In this document: one piece after another, positions 54,080-62,307 of the stretch
How the letters are laid out: each line of letters starts with the position of its first letter
Position numbering within the stretch: position 1 is the first letter of the stretch
Assembly: GCA_024640315.1 (NCBI GenBank)
Contig: JAHEFF010000015.1
Location: forward strand, 1 to 62,307
DNA from: Woeseiaceae bacterium
GTDB taxonomy: Bacteria > Pseudomonadota > Gammaproteobacteria > Steroidobacterales > Woeseiaceae
Direction: 5' to 3'
DNA length: 62,307 nt
Translations under genes and position numbers: made by a program
Notes under the pieces: generated by a model
Told to the model about the DNA's origin: nothing
Databases searched by the model: none
The model's input: only the letters and a program-made list of their open reading frames with translations

Positions 54080-55240
54080 TCAGGCGGAGGCGTTGAAAAG
54101 CTCCCGGCCGATAAGCATACGCCGAATTTCACTCGTACCGGCGCCGATTTCGTAGAGTTTGGCATCGCGCAACAGGCGACCGGCAGGATATTCATTGATG
54201 TAACCGTTGCCGCCAAGCGCCTGGATCGCCTGACCTGCCATCCAGGTTGCCTTCTCCGCTGCCAGCAGGATACATGCAGCGGCATCGAAGCGGGTAGGTT
54301 GGCCGCGGTCGCAGGCGGCCGCCACGTTATACACATAAGCCCGGCAGGAATTCATCGCCGTGTACATATCGGCAATCTTTCCCTGCATCAATTGAAAGGT
54401 ACCAATCGGTTTCCCGAATTGCTTGCGGTCATGTAAATAGGGAAGGACGAGATCGAACGCAGCGCGCATGATGCCAAGCGGGCCCGCGGCCAGGACCAGG
54501 CGCTCGTAGTCGAGACCACTCATCAGGATCGCGGCTCCCTTCCCTTCATTTCCCAGCAAATTATTCTTTGCCACTCTGCAGTTGTCGAAAACCATTTCGC
54601 CCGTATCGGAACCTCGCATTCCCAGCTTGTCGAGTTTCTGTGCGGTTGTGAATCCCGGCGTATCGCGTTCAATAATAAAAGCGCTGAGCTTGTTGCGTCC
54701 TTTATCAGAGGACCCGGTAACCGCGTAGACAATGGATACATCGGCTTCGGGTGCGTTGGTAATCCACATCTTGCTGCCATTCAGCACATAATCGTCGCCG
54801 TCTGCGGTCGCCGTCGCCGCCATACCCATTACGTCCGAGCCGGCACCCGTCTCACTCATGGCCAGTGCGCCAACGTGCTCGCCGGATATCAGTCCGGGAA
54901 GGTATTTCGCTTTTTGTTCATCGGTGCCCCAACGCCGGAGCTGATTCACGCAAAGATTCGAATGCGCTCCATATGAGAGCCCGACCGATGCGGACGCCCG
55001 GCTGATTTCTTCCATCGCAACGACATGTGCGAGATAGCCCAGGCCAGAACCGCCCAATTCTTCCTCAACCGTAATGCCGAGCAATCCCAGCGCACCTAGT
55101 TCCGGCCAGAGGTCGCGGGGAAACTGGTTGGTGGAATCGATCTCGTTGGCACGCGGCGCAATTCTGGCAGCCGCGAAATCGCTGACCGACTCACGCAACA
55201 TATCGATATCGTCGCCAAGACCGAAATTGAAATCAAACAT
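54080..55240 (-). CDS. ivd: isovaleryl-CoA dehydrogenase
   Basis: This 386-residue ACAD has [14 protein letters not shown] and [11 protein letters not shown], and the catalytic Glu in the position used by isovaleryl-CoA dehydrogenase ([16 protein letters not shown]). The C-terminal catalytic position is replaced by Gly/Ala ([12 protein letters not shown]), also as in that enzyme. It converts isovaleryl-CoA to 3-methylcrotonyl-CoA, the substrate of MccB encoded 23 bases downstream. Confidence 0.92.
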   Translation of the reverse strand: MFDFNFGLGDDIDMLRESVSDFAAARIAPRANEIDSTNQFPRDLWPELGALGLLGITVEEELGGSGLGYLAHVVAMEEISRASASVGLSYGAHSNLCVNQLRRWGTDEQKAKYLPGLISGEHVGALAMSETGAGSDVMGMAATATADGDDYVLNGSKMWITNAPEADVSIVYAVTGSSDKGRNKLSAFIIERDTPGFTTAQKLDKLGMRGSDTGEMVFDNCRVAKNNLLGNEGKGAAILMSGLDYERLVLAAGPLGIMRAAFDLVLPYLHDRKQFGKPIGTFQLMQGKIADMYTAMNSCRAYVYNVAAACDRGQPTRFDAAACILLAAEKATWMAGQAIQALGGNGYINEYPAGRLLRDAKLYEIGAGTSEIRRMLIGRELFNASA

Positions 55241-55357
55241 GGGAAACGTCCGGGAATATAGCTTTCTGAACAGCAGCGATCATCGCCCGTGAGCCGCCCG
55301 TTATGAATACCATTGGGAGGGTAGAGTCTGCTTAACTATTTGTTTTTATTGCAGGTT

Positions 55358-56152
55358 CTATATTCTGCTGAGATCGTCGATCAACAGCGAAAATAGCTCG
55401 TACTGGGAGCTGATACCCAGCTTGGCAAACAGGTTGCGCTTGTGGACCATCACGGTGCCTGGCGCAATCCTCAGCTCCCGCGCAACGGACTTGGACGAAT
55501 GCCCACGTAACAGCAATTGACTGATTTGTCGCTCGCGCCTGGTTAACACCGACTGCCCAAAGGTTTCGAAACACTCGGTCAGTCGTTTGTGCACATGGTC
55601 CTTGCCGCGATTGTCGCCCGTTCTCGACACCCATGCTCTCCAGATCCTCTGGATACTCGCCTGAATAACCGGCTCAATCAATTCCAGCCGCTGCAGATCG
55701 GTTTTTGCAAACATCCCGTTGCGCCGCCCGACGACCAGAACAACGGTCGTTTCCTTCGACACGGGCGTGAGATAGTCGAGCTCATCAAGCAGGTGCGTGC
55801 GCTCACAATACTGACGGTAGTATTCGCTGGAGCGAAAACGATCCGGTAATTCGTCGCGGAATCGGCAAAGCCCGGGCTTCTTGCACCTGAGAGCGAGCTG
55901 GTAAAGAGGATCCAGCAAATAGGGGCCATCGAGGTAGCGTTCAAGATAGTGCTTGCGCCCAGCCGGTTCGAGCGTGTGATGCAGTACATCCGGGCGGGCA
56001 TTCTTGTGAAATGCGATCAGGCAGGTGCCCTCGTCTTTGACGATGACATTGATGGCCGCAGTCAGCCCGGCAGCAACTGCCTTGCCTTTGGTCGAGCCGA
56101 TAATGTCAGCGACTGCCCTGTGCCACTCCGGCGATTCAAATTTGCTCTGCAC
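55358..56152 (-). CDS. LuxR-type transcriptional regulator
   Basis: I take GTG 56152 as start, since the frame further upstream lies in the VOC gene and reads Cys/Arg-rich nonsense; the AGGA before it is close. The 264-residue protein ends with a GerE/LuxR helix-turn-helix: LTRRERQISQLLLRGHSSKSVARELRIAPGTVMVHKRNLF in pieces from about residue 200. The N-terminal 180 residues (YLLDPLYQLAL, SEYYRQYCERTHLLDELDYL) form an unassigned sensor domain. No phospho-acceptor domain is seen. It is the last gene after a desaturase, TIM-barrel and VOC gene. Confidence 0.8.
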   Translation of the reverse strand: MQSKFESPEWHRAVADIIGSTKGKAVAAGLTAAINVIVKDEGTCLIAFHKNARPDVLHHTLEPAGRKHYLERYLDGPYLLDPLYQLALRCKKPGLCRFRDELPDRFRSSEYYRQYCERTHLLDELDYLTPVSKETTVVLVVGRRNGMFAKTDLQRLELIEPVIQASIQRIWRAWVSRTGDNRGKDHVHKRLTECFETFGQSVLTRRERQISQLLLRGHSSKSVARELRIAPGTVMVHKRNLFAKLGISSQYELFSLLIDDLSRI

Positions 56153-56160
56153 GATCCTGC

Positions 56161-56541
56161 TTATGGCGCCTGGCAGAGGGCCGCAACAGCATCGCTCGGA
56201 TCCTCGATGACAGCGTACTTGCTGCCGCCCATATCTTTGGGCCCGACGAGCACTTTGCCAAAATTGGCCGCGCAAGCAGCCGCGCTGGCCTCGGCATCCG
56301 CTACAACGGTATAGATGAGCGTTTGCCGGGGCAATTCGGCATTGCCGCCTTTCGCATGACATATCCCGGCTGCCGGCATGCCCGTCTCCGGCTTGGTCAT
56401 GTTGAAATCCGGGTACTCCCTCATGTTGACGCCCTGCGGTTTCCAGCCGACAACCGTCGAGTAAAAGCCTCTTAAGCCTTCCGCATCATCCACCGTAATA
56501 TCAATCCAGCCAATCTTGCCTGCCTCGCTCATTTCCGCCAT
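56161..56541 (-). CDS. VOC (glyoxalase/bleomycin resistance) family protein
   Basis: This 126-residue single-unit VOC protein has IGWIDITVDDAEGLRGFYSTVVGW at its start, and the usual paired beta-alpha-beta-beta-beta layout (second unit begins LIYTVVADAEAS). The family includes metal-dependent isomerases and dioxygenases; only some of the expected metal ligands are visible. It lies 23 bases after the TIM-barrel gene. Confidence 0.78.
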   Translation of the reverse strand: MAEMSEAGKIGWIDITVDDAEGLRGFYSTVVGWKPQGVNMREYPDFNMTKPETGMPAAGICHAKGGNAELPRQTLIYTVVADAEASAAACAANFGKVLVGPKDMGGSKYAVIEDPSDAVAALCQAP

Positions 56542-56564
56542 TGACCGCTCCCGTTACTTTTCAA

Positions 56565-57437
56565 CTAATGCTGTTCGTCCGCTTCGAGTTCGCTCCAGAT
56601 TTCGTTGGCCCAACGCCGGATCAATAACGCTTCGTCCCAGCGATCGGACAGTTCGTGCCGGCTGCCATCGGTTATTGCGTAGGGTGGCGGCCCGAGCTCA
56701 CAGAGAAAAATCAATGTTGCATCATCGGCATTTCTCTCTCGCCAGCGCCGCATACCTTCCTTCCACCAGCCCTTGAATATTGCCACCCATTCCTGGTGTT
56801 GTGGAAACTCGATCTGAATTTGAACTTGCTCCCTGTTCGCAATGCGCCCCTGGAAGCAGTCCGATCGCTCGAGCACACGGCTGATATAGCCTTGATCTCG
56901 CTCACTGATCGGTTCACGCATCTCCCGATCGACAACAAAGTGTGAAAGATCAGCGCAAAGACGCATTTCCGGCACAAGATCCATCACCTGCAGCGTGTAG
57001 TAGAGATCATTAAGCAGACTATCGCGATGCGTCTCGAACAACACAGTCCGGCCAGCATCTTCTGCCTCGGCCATCCACCGGCGGATAACGGGCACTGAAT
57101 CTTCCGGCCTGATTGGCATGACGCCGCCGATAATATTGACGATTGACGCGTTGAGTTCGCTGGACAGCTGGTAAAGCGGCTGCATATCACCTGGCTCGAA
57201 CGGGAACGCATTCATCATGCAATTGAGACCGTACTCCGAATAAAGCGGTTTCAGTTCGGCAAACTTCGATATCTCTTCGACCGAGGGATCGATGCACATC
57301 CCGTCATAGCCTGCCTCGGCGACCATCCGGAACGTCTCTTCGTGAGATCTTTCAGGCCTGTCCGGGCTGCGAAGTTCCATTGCCCAGAAAGACTGATAAA
57401 TCTTGAGTTGCTGCAACGAAGTTGACCGGTGCGTCAA
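56565..57437 (-). CDS. sugar phosphate isomerase/epimerase-like TIM barrel
   Basis: This 290-residue protein resembles the AP endonuclease 2 / xylose-isomerase-like superfamily. Candidate metal ligands are Glu in TVLFETHRDSLL, Asp and His in LCADLSHFVVDRE, and a late Glu in LCELGPPPYAITD. No exact substrate family is recognised. It overlaps the desaturase stop by four bases (ATGA, 57434-57437), so the two are coupled. Confidence 0.75.
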   Translation of the reverse strand: MTHRSTSLQQLKIYQSFWAMELRSPDRPERSHEETFRMVAEAGYDGMCIDPSVEEISKFAELKPLYSEYGLNCMMNAFPFEPGDMQPLYQLSSELNASIVNIIGGVMPIRPEDSVPVIRRWMAEAEDAGRTVLFETHRDSLLNDLYYTLQVMDLVPEMRLCADLSHFVVDREMREPISERDQGYISRVLERSDCFQGRIANREQVQIQIEFPQHQEWVAIFKGWWKEGMRRWRERNADDATLIFLCELGPPPYAITDGSRHELSDRWDEALLIRRWANEIWSELEADEQH

Positions 57438-58462
57438 AAAGACGTCAGGAATGATGCGGCGTTGCCACCGTAAACTTCGGCACGCTGCGCGGCCTTCAGG
57501 AATTCCCTGCCTTCCGGTTCGACACCCTCGTGGTTACCAACAATCCGACGCACTCTTTGTTTGTGGAATATTCTGAGCTGCGCACCGAACGGAATGACCG
57601 CGGCACGGTCGGTCCCAAACATCTCACGATGTTTGGCCGGCAGACGATACCAGGGCACTGTCATGTCATCGTGATGCGCGTTGTGAAAACCGAAATTCAG
57701 CGTAAACCAGTTCGGCCAGTCCCACTTTAATGTGTGCGGATTCGAAAACGTGTGTTCCTGCTCCCACGCGAAATTTCCTTTTCGCGGCGGCTTGTCAAAT
57801 TCAAACAGAGTCAGGCTGTATGGGTAGTCATGCTGCAGGCTATCCATGAAGCGCAGGACTGTCATCATCAACAAGTATGCGACTGCATAAAGAAGCGCAA
57901 CTTTTGGAACGTAGGCGAGCAGCGCAATAAAAATGCCTCCCCGAATCAGGATGACACTCAAATTTCTGCGCCGCTGATTTTTTCTCTGAGGAATGATGAA
58001 TGACGTGAAAACCATGATGCAATGCATGATCAGGTCGTGCGCCGGGATGTAAAACCACTCGAGAAGGCGGGTGACTCGCAAAATGCCTGGATGGCTTTCG
58101 AAGAACTTTTCGTAGTCGAACCAGACAACGTCGTCGTTGTCGACATGGTGCCGGAAGTGCTTGTAGCGCATATCTTCGTAGGTGCCGTATGACGCGCCAC
58201 ACAGCCAACTGAGAATGCGGCCGAGTCGCGCATTATCGCGGCCGCTCCTGAACACCAGGTTGTGCCCGCACTCGTGGATCATGTAGGCGGCGATTGTCAT
58301 GCCATGCGCAAGCAGCAGCGTGGCGCCGATATTAATTATCCAGTTTGGCGAAAACAGGCCAAGCCAGCCAAGCAAGTAGGTTCCGACTGCGTAAATGAGC
58401 GCACCACCATGATAGCGGAGGCCTTCGGCTTGCCGGATTTTCTCGGAAATAGACACAATCAT
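57434..58462 (-). CDS. membrane fatty acid desaturase family protein
   Basis: This 342-residue protein has several hydrophobic helices and the three His boxes of di-iron membrane desaturases: HECGH (63-67), HFRHH (102-106) and HNAHH (near 258). These bind the iron pair that inserts a double bond or hydroxyl into an acyl or other lipid chain. It leads an operon with TIM-barrel, VOC and LuxR genes. Confidence 0.87.
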   Translation of the reverse strand: MIVSISEKIRQAEGLRYHGGALIYAVGTYLLGWLGLFSPNWIINIGATLLLAHGMTIAAYMIHECGHNLVFRSGRDNARLGRILSWLCGASYGTYEDMRYKHFRHHVDNDDVVWFDYEKFFESHPGILRVTRLLEWFYIPAHDLIMHCIMVFTSFIIPQRKNQRRRNLSVILIRGGIFIALLAYVPKVALLYAVAYLLMMTVLRFMDSLQHDYPYSLTLFEFDKPPRKGNFAWEQEHTFSNPHTLKWDWPNWFTLNFGFHNAHHDDMTVPWYRLPAKHREMFGTDRAAVIPFGAQLRIFHKQRVRRIVGNHEGVEPEGREFLKAAQRAEVYGGNAASFLTSF

Positions 58463-58629
58463 TTCTTTATCAGCGACTTATCCTGTGCAGGGCCGTGGAT
58501 GTCAGCGCCAGGCTATGGTGAAGATAACCGCCGCCCAGATCAGTGACAAGCCTCATGGCACGCAGTGTAGGAATCATAGTGCAGTATTGCTAGCATAGCG
58601 CGGCATCGAGCCCGGGAATCCCTGACCCA

Positions 58630-59755
<1,126 letters not shown>

Positions 59756-59756
59756 A

Positions 59757-59828
59757 AGCCAGGATCAAATGTCTCAGCCGTGAACGAGACAAGGCAAAAT
59801 TGAAGTCGCTGCTCCCGCCGTCCTGGCT
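59757..59828. repeat. nested inverted-repeat element after glnB
   Basis: AGCCAGGA (59757-59764) is inverted at 59821-59828 (TCCTGGCT). Inside lie GTCTC (59771-59775) and GAGAC (59786-59790), a second hairpin. GAGACAAGGCAAAA at 59786-59799 matches 48194-48207. The plan suggests a dispersed intergenic repeat or a structured 3' end of the glnB transcript. Confidence 0.4.
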
Positions 59829-59906
59829 CCGCGGCATTCGGACTCCTCATCCATCAAAGCGGCGTGTATACGGGAATCCATGAGTATTTTGCGGCTGTTT
59901 TGACGC

Positions 59907-59931
59907 AGTCTCGATTCGGCTGAGACTTTTT
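59907..59931 (+). terminator. candidate terminator of the SDR-glnB transcript
   Basis: AGTCTC (59907-59912) pairs with GAGACT (59922-59927) around a nine-base loop and is followed by four more T, an intrinsic-terminator form on the + strand about 150 bases after the glnB stop. The stem is short. Confidence 0.4.
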
Positions 59932-59948
59932 CAACCGCTGCCAGCCAG

Positions 59949-60545
59949 TTACAGCGGACGCCAGACAAATCCTTCTTCCTTGCGCCGGTAAACAGCAAGC
60001 GCTTTGCCGTAAACCGCCGCTTCCGGCACCAGCCCGAAGTACCGGCCATCGAGACTGCTACCGCGGTGATCACCGATGGCCAATAACATGCCAGCCGGAA
60101 TCTCCTGATTAACCAGGTCGGGCCCGCCGCCGTCTTCCAGGTTGAGCGCGACCATGCGCTCGCCGAATGCTTCCGTCGTTCCAACTTCCGCTGCAAGCGG
60201 TTGGTTATCCACCAAAAGGTGTCCATCTTTCAGCGTGACGGTATCACCGCCGATACCTACGATCCTCTTGATCAGGCGCGTGCCGTCCCTGGGCGAATCG
60301 AAAATGACAACGTCACCGCGTTCGACCGGGTGTCCATCCAGTAATTCGAAGTTCGTAAACGGCACACGCAGACCATAGGTCACTTTGCTGACCAGCACCC
60401 TGTCACCGGAAAGCAGGGTGTATTCCATGGATCCGGAGGGAACGTAGTAATGGTCGGCCAGCGACGATCGCATGGCGAATATGCCGAAAATGATCAGTAG
60501 AATTTGCGGCAGGTCGTTCCTTAGCCAGGATTTCTCTTTCTTCAT
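59949..60545 (-). CDS. lepB: signal peptidase I
   Basis: This 198-residue inner-membrane protease starts at ATG 60545. One membrane segment (about 12-30) is followed by the catalytic Ser39 in VPSGSMEYTL, the Lys93 in TRLIKRIVGIGGD, and the later GDHRGSSLDGRYFGLV box. It removes Sec/Tat signal peptides at the periplasmic face. It is shorter than E. coli LepB and has one TM helix rather than two, as in many non-enteric forms. A second lepB linked to lepA is usual elsewhere, so this could be an extra copy. Confidence 0.9.
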   Translation of the reverse strand: MKKEKSWLRNDLPQILLIIFGIFAMRSSLADHYYVPSGSMEYTLLSGDRVLVSKVTYGLRVPFTNFELLDGHPVERGDVVIFDSPRDGTRLIKRIVGIGGDTVTLKDGHLLVDNQPLAAEVGTTEAFGERMVALNLEDGGGPDLVNQEIPAGMLLAIGDHRGSSLDGRYFGLVPEAAVYGKALAVYRRKEEGFVWRPL

Positions 60546-60609
60546 GCTCTTCTGACCGATTTGGGGTGCGGAAGTTGCGGTCGCGGACTGGCCGTGCCCG
60601 CAAATCAAC

Positions 60610-60981
60610 CTACTCTCCGAAATAGAATGCGTTCAGCTTGTTGCCATCGAGATCGCGGAAATAACCGGCATAGAAATTGTCACTTCTTTGCCCTGGCGCG
60701 CCTTCGTCAGTGCCACCAAGTTCCAATGCCTTGGCATACAGCGCATCGACCTTGTCTCGCGAATCGACGTTGACCGCTACCATGACACCGTTGCCAACCG
60801 TTGCGGCATTACCGTCATAGGGATGACAAATACAGAGTGCAGCCGCACTGGGCCCGGTCGACCAGGCAATAAAGTTCTCTGCTTCCATGAAGCGTCCTGC
60901 GCCGATCGATCCCAGCAACTCGTCATAGAATTTTGCTGCTTCATCATATTTGTTCGTGCCAAGCATCACGTAGCCAATCAT
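60610..60981 (-). CDS. VOC family (glyoxalase-like) protein
   Basis: This 123-residue VOC protein has IGYVMLGTNKYDEAAKFYDELL and the C-terminal GYFRDLDGNKLNAFYFG, typical of glyoxalase/dioxygenase-like proteins. The His/Glu metal ligands are only partly present. The start overlaps the stop of the glycosylase gene (ATGA, 60978-60981). Function unknown. Confidence 0.8.
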   Translation of the reverse strand: MIGYVMLGTNKYDEAAKFYDELLGSIGAGRFMEAENFIAWSTGPSAAALCICHPYDGNAATVGNGVMVAVNVDSRDKVDALYAKALELGGTDEGAPGQRSDNFYAGYFRDLDGNKLNAFYFGE

Positions 60982-61523
60982 TTTATTCTCCTGTTATTAG
61001 CCGCAGCCCGGACGATACTCCACCGCTTGAGCTTCTCTTCAAAACTCATCGATGCATGCGCCGGGCTGGTAGACGGCAGTGTTTTGTATTCAACAGCATT
61101 GGAGCTTTTTTGGAGCAACGGCGCAACAAATCGAGCATAAAGCCTTGCCGCAGCCTGACCATTGAAACAGACCAGCGCAATGCCAGGCTGTTGCCGCAGA
61201 AACGTTTCGAAATTGTTGGGCGCCGCCGTCGAAGCGTCGATCGATGAGTCCATACTCCCCGGCCTTACGGACGCCGCCAGCACATCCCAGACCGCCAACC
61301 GATTTTGCACGATTAATTTTGTGCGGGCGGCATAGGGTTTGTCCGGGCCCGCATCGAACAATGCCCCCATAATCAGCCAGAAAGCGTTTTGCGGGTGCCC
61401 GTAATATTGATTTTTTTCCAGTGATTTCTGGCTCGGCAACGTGCCAAGTACCAGCACCCTGGCGCCAGGCCCGACAATTGCCGGAAATCCTGTAGTAACA
61501 GGCATTTCAGTCGAATCAGACAC
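60978..61523 (-). CDS. hypoxanthine/uracil-DNA glycosylase (UDG superfamily, DNA-deoxyinosine glycosylase)
   Basis: This 181-residue protein has the UDG-fold motif VLGTLPSQKSLEKNQYYGHP followed by QNAFW, the signature of the HDG family (UDG family 6), which removes hypoxanthine and related deaminated bases from DNA. A late TSPAHASMS motif would complete the active site. It acts in base-excision repair. It overlaps the upstream SDR by eight bases. Confidence 0.86.
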   Translation of the reverse strand: MSDSTEMPVTTGFPAIVGPGARVLVLGTLPSQKSLEKNQYYGHPQNAFWLIMGALFDAGPDKPYAARTKLIVQNRLAVWDVLAASVRPGSMDSSIDASTAAPNNFETFLRQQPGIALVCFNGQAAARLYARFVAPLLQKSSNAVEYKTLPSTSPAHASMSFEEKLKRWSIVRAAANNRRIK

Positions 61524-62262
61524 CTCCGGTCACATCGATGCGCGTGCCGACCGCGTAGCCCGCGGCATCTGACAGCAGCCACAGGATGGCGCGGGCCACT
61601 TCCTCGGGTTCCCCGCCCCGTCCGAGCGGGATGTCGCCTGCCAGGCGATCGACGCGATCCGGCTCACCACCGGACGCGTGCATATCGGTGTAGATAAAAC
61701 CCGGGCGAACCAGGTTCACACGAACGCCTTCGGCTGCAGCCTCGCGAGCCAGCCCGGCTGTCATCGAATCGAGCGCCCCTTTCGAGGCGGCGTAATCAAC
61801 ATACTCGAACGGCGCACCAGTACGCGCAGCAACGGACGATATGTTGACGATCGCCCCCCCGCCACCGCCCTTTGACGTTGACATTCTTCGAAGCGCTTCC
61901 TTTGCACAGACAAAAGCCCCTGTGACATTAGTGCGGAGAATCCTTTCGAACCTGGCAACGCCAATCCCTGCAAAAGAAGACTGTTGCCCGAGAATTCCGG
62001 CGTTGTTAACCAGCGCGACTACCGGGCCAAATTCATTCTCGGCCAAATTAAACATGTCCCTGACCTGATCTGCATTTGCGACATCTGCGGCAACGGCCAA
62101 CGCCCGCCCGCCGGCGGCAACAATGTCATCAACAACTTGTTTCGCGGCTGCCCGGCTCTCATGATAGTTGACGCAGACCCTGTAGCCTCGAACGGCAGCA
62201 AGCTTCGCCGTGGCCGCGCCAATCCCCCTGCTACCGCCTGTCACAATAAGCGTGCCCGACAT
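61516..62262 (-). CDS. short-chain dehydrogenase/reductase
   Basis: A 248-residue classical SDR with TGGSRGIG, NNAG, NISSVAA and YAASK. The NYHESR segment after strand two suggests NADP(H). The sequence is close to FabG-like or YgfF-type oxidoreductases, but there is no ACP gene nearby. It is the first complete gene from the right edge on the - strand; a stop codon for a further gene lies four bases before its ATG. Confidence 0.85.
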   Translation of the reverse strand: MSGTLIVTGGSRGIGAATAKLAAVRGYRVCVNYHESRAAAKQVVDDIVAAGGRALAVAADVANADQVRDMFNLAENEFGPVVALVNNAGILGQQSSFAGIGVARFERILRTNVTGAFVCAKEALRRMSTSKGGGGGAIVNISSVAARTGAPFEYVDYAASKGALDSMTAGLAREAAAEGVRVNLVRPGFIYTDMHASGGEPDRVDRLAGDIPLGRGGEPEEVARAILWLLSDAAGYAVGTRIDVTGGV

Positions 62263-62265
62263 CGT

Positions 62266-62307
62266 TCAGATCCTGCCCTTTAAATATGCTTGCCGCGTCG
62301 TCTCGGG
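62266..62307 (-). CDS. C-terminal end of a gene cut by the window edge
   Basis: A frame entering from the right edge ends at TGA with residues PETTRQAYLKGRI, leaving three bases between that stop and the ATG of the SDR. The spacing suggests an upstream operon gene whose identity cannot be told from 13 residues. Confidence 0.35.
   Translation of the reverse strand, partial: PETTRQAYLKGRI

Noticed and set aside
56153..56362. N-terminal extension of the LuxR-type gene by 70 residues
   Set aside because: The extension overlaps the VOC gene in another frame and is Cys/Arg-rich; the GTG at 56152 follows directly on that gene's stop.

Overview
The window reads as chromosomal DNA of a heterotrophic, probably marine, gammaproteobacterium. 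Supporting signs are Gram-negative envelope proteins (a TonB-dependent receptor, porin-like protein and lipoproteins), a GlnB-type PII protein, a TPP-riboswitch TonB/PnuT thiamine operon, many acyl-CoA and branched-chain catabolic genes, and moderately G+C-rich coding sequence. A lineage such as Woeseiales or Steroidobacterales would fit, but that is a guess from gene content. No rRNA, tRNA, CRISPR array, transposase or phage gene was recognised.

Layout. 1-4200: zinc acquisition operon on + (small His/Cys zinc-chaperone-like protein, porin-like outer-membrane protein, ZnuA-like binding protein, ZnuB-like permease, no ATPase gene in the window) followed by hpt. 4200-7105 (-): a two-subunit VC_2705-type sodium:solute symporter and a CDF zinc exporter. 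7190-13360: a possible catabolic island with a haloalkane dehalogenase, an orphan molybdenum-hydroxylase large subunit, two SDRs and, convergent, an APC permease. 13500-22900: M20 peptidase, EamA transporter, NTF2-like lipoprotein, M16 peptidase lipoprotein, exported amidohydrolase, glyoxalase II. 22896-26812 (-): a thiamine-salvage operon (TPP riboswitch, TonB receptor, YkoF-like thiamine-binding domain, PnuT, kinase). 27222-35103 (-): a tandem-cupin protein, a beta-hydroxyacid dehydrogenase, then a beta-oxidation operon (TetR, thiolase, FadJ-type enzyme, crotonase, acyl-CoA dehydrogenase). 35273-37993 (+): one 906-residue lipoprotein that joins an amidase-signature domain to a serine beta-lactamase-like domain. 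38000-47392 (-): a six-gene acyl-CoA operon (membrane peroxiredoxin, PaaI thioesterase, SDR, CaiB/racemase, acyl-CoA ligase, cysteine-synthase-like enzyme) downstream of IcmF, with a 60-bp hairpin element between, and a divergent TetR gene. 48292-55240: Sel1 protein, crotonase and MaoC hydratase, GNAT, and a partial leucine-degradation set (ivd, mccB, ACAD10-like kinase). 55358-62307: LuxR-type regulator with VOC, TIM-barrel and desaturase genes; SDR and glnB on +; lepB, VOC, hypoxanthine/uracil-DNA glycosylase and SDR on -.

How it fits together. Most of the window supports import and oxidation of lipid-like or branched-chain substrates to CoA thioesters, with IcmF linking isobutyryl-CoA and butyryl-CoA. 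Two TetR genes each sit beside a palindrome overlapping a predicted promoter, which suggests local acyl-CoA-responsive control. The most unusual single gene is the amidase/beta-lactamase-like fusion: its two catalytic folds are those of the nylon-oligomer hydrolases NylA and NylB, here in one lipoprotein. The thiamine operon is the best-supported regulatory unit.
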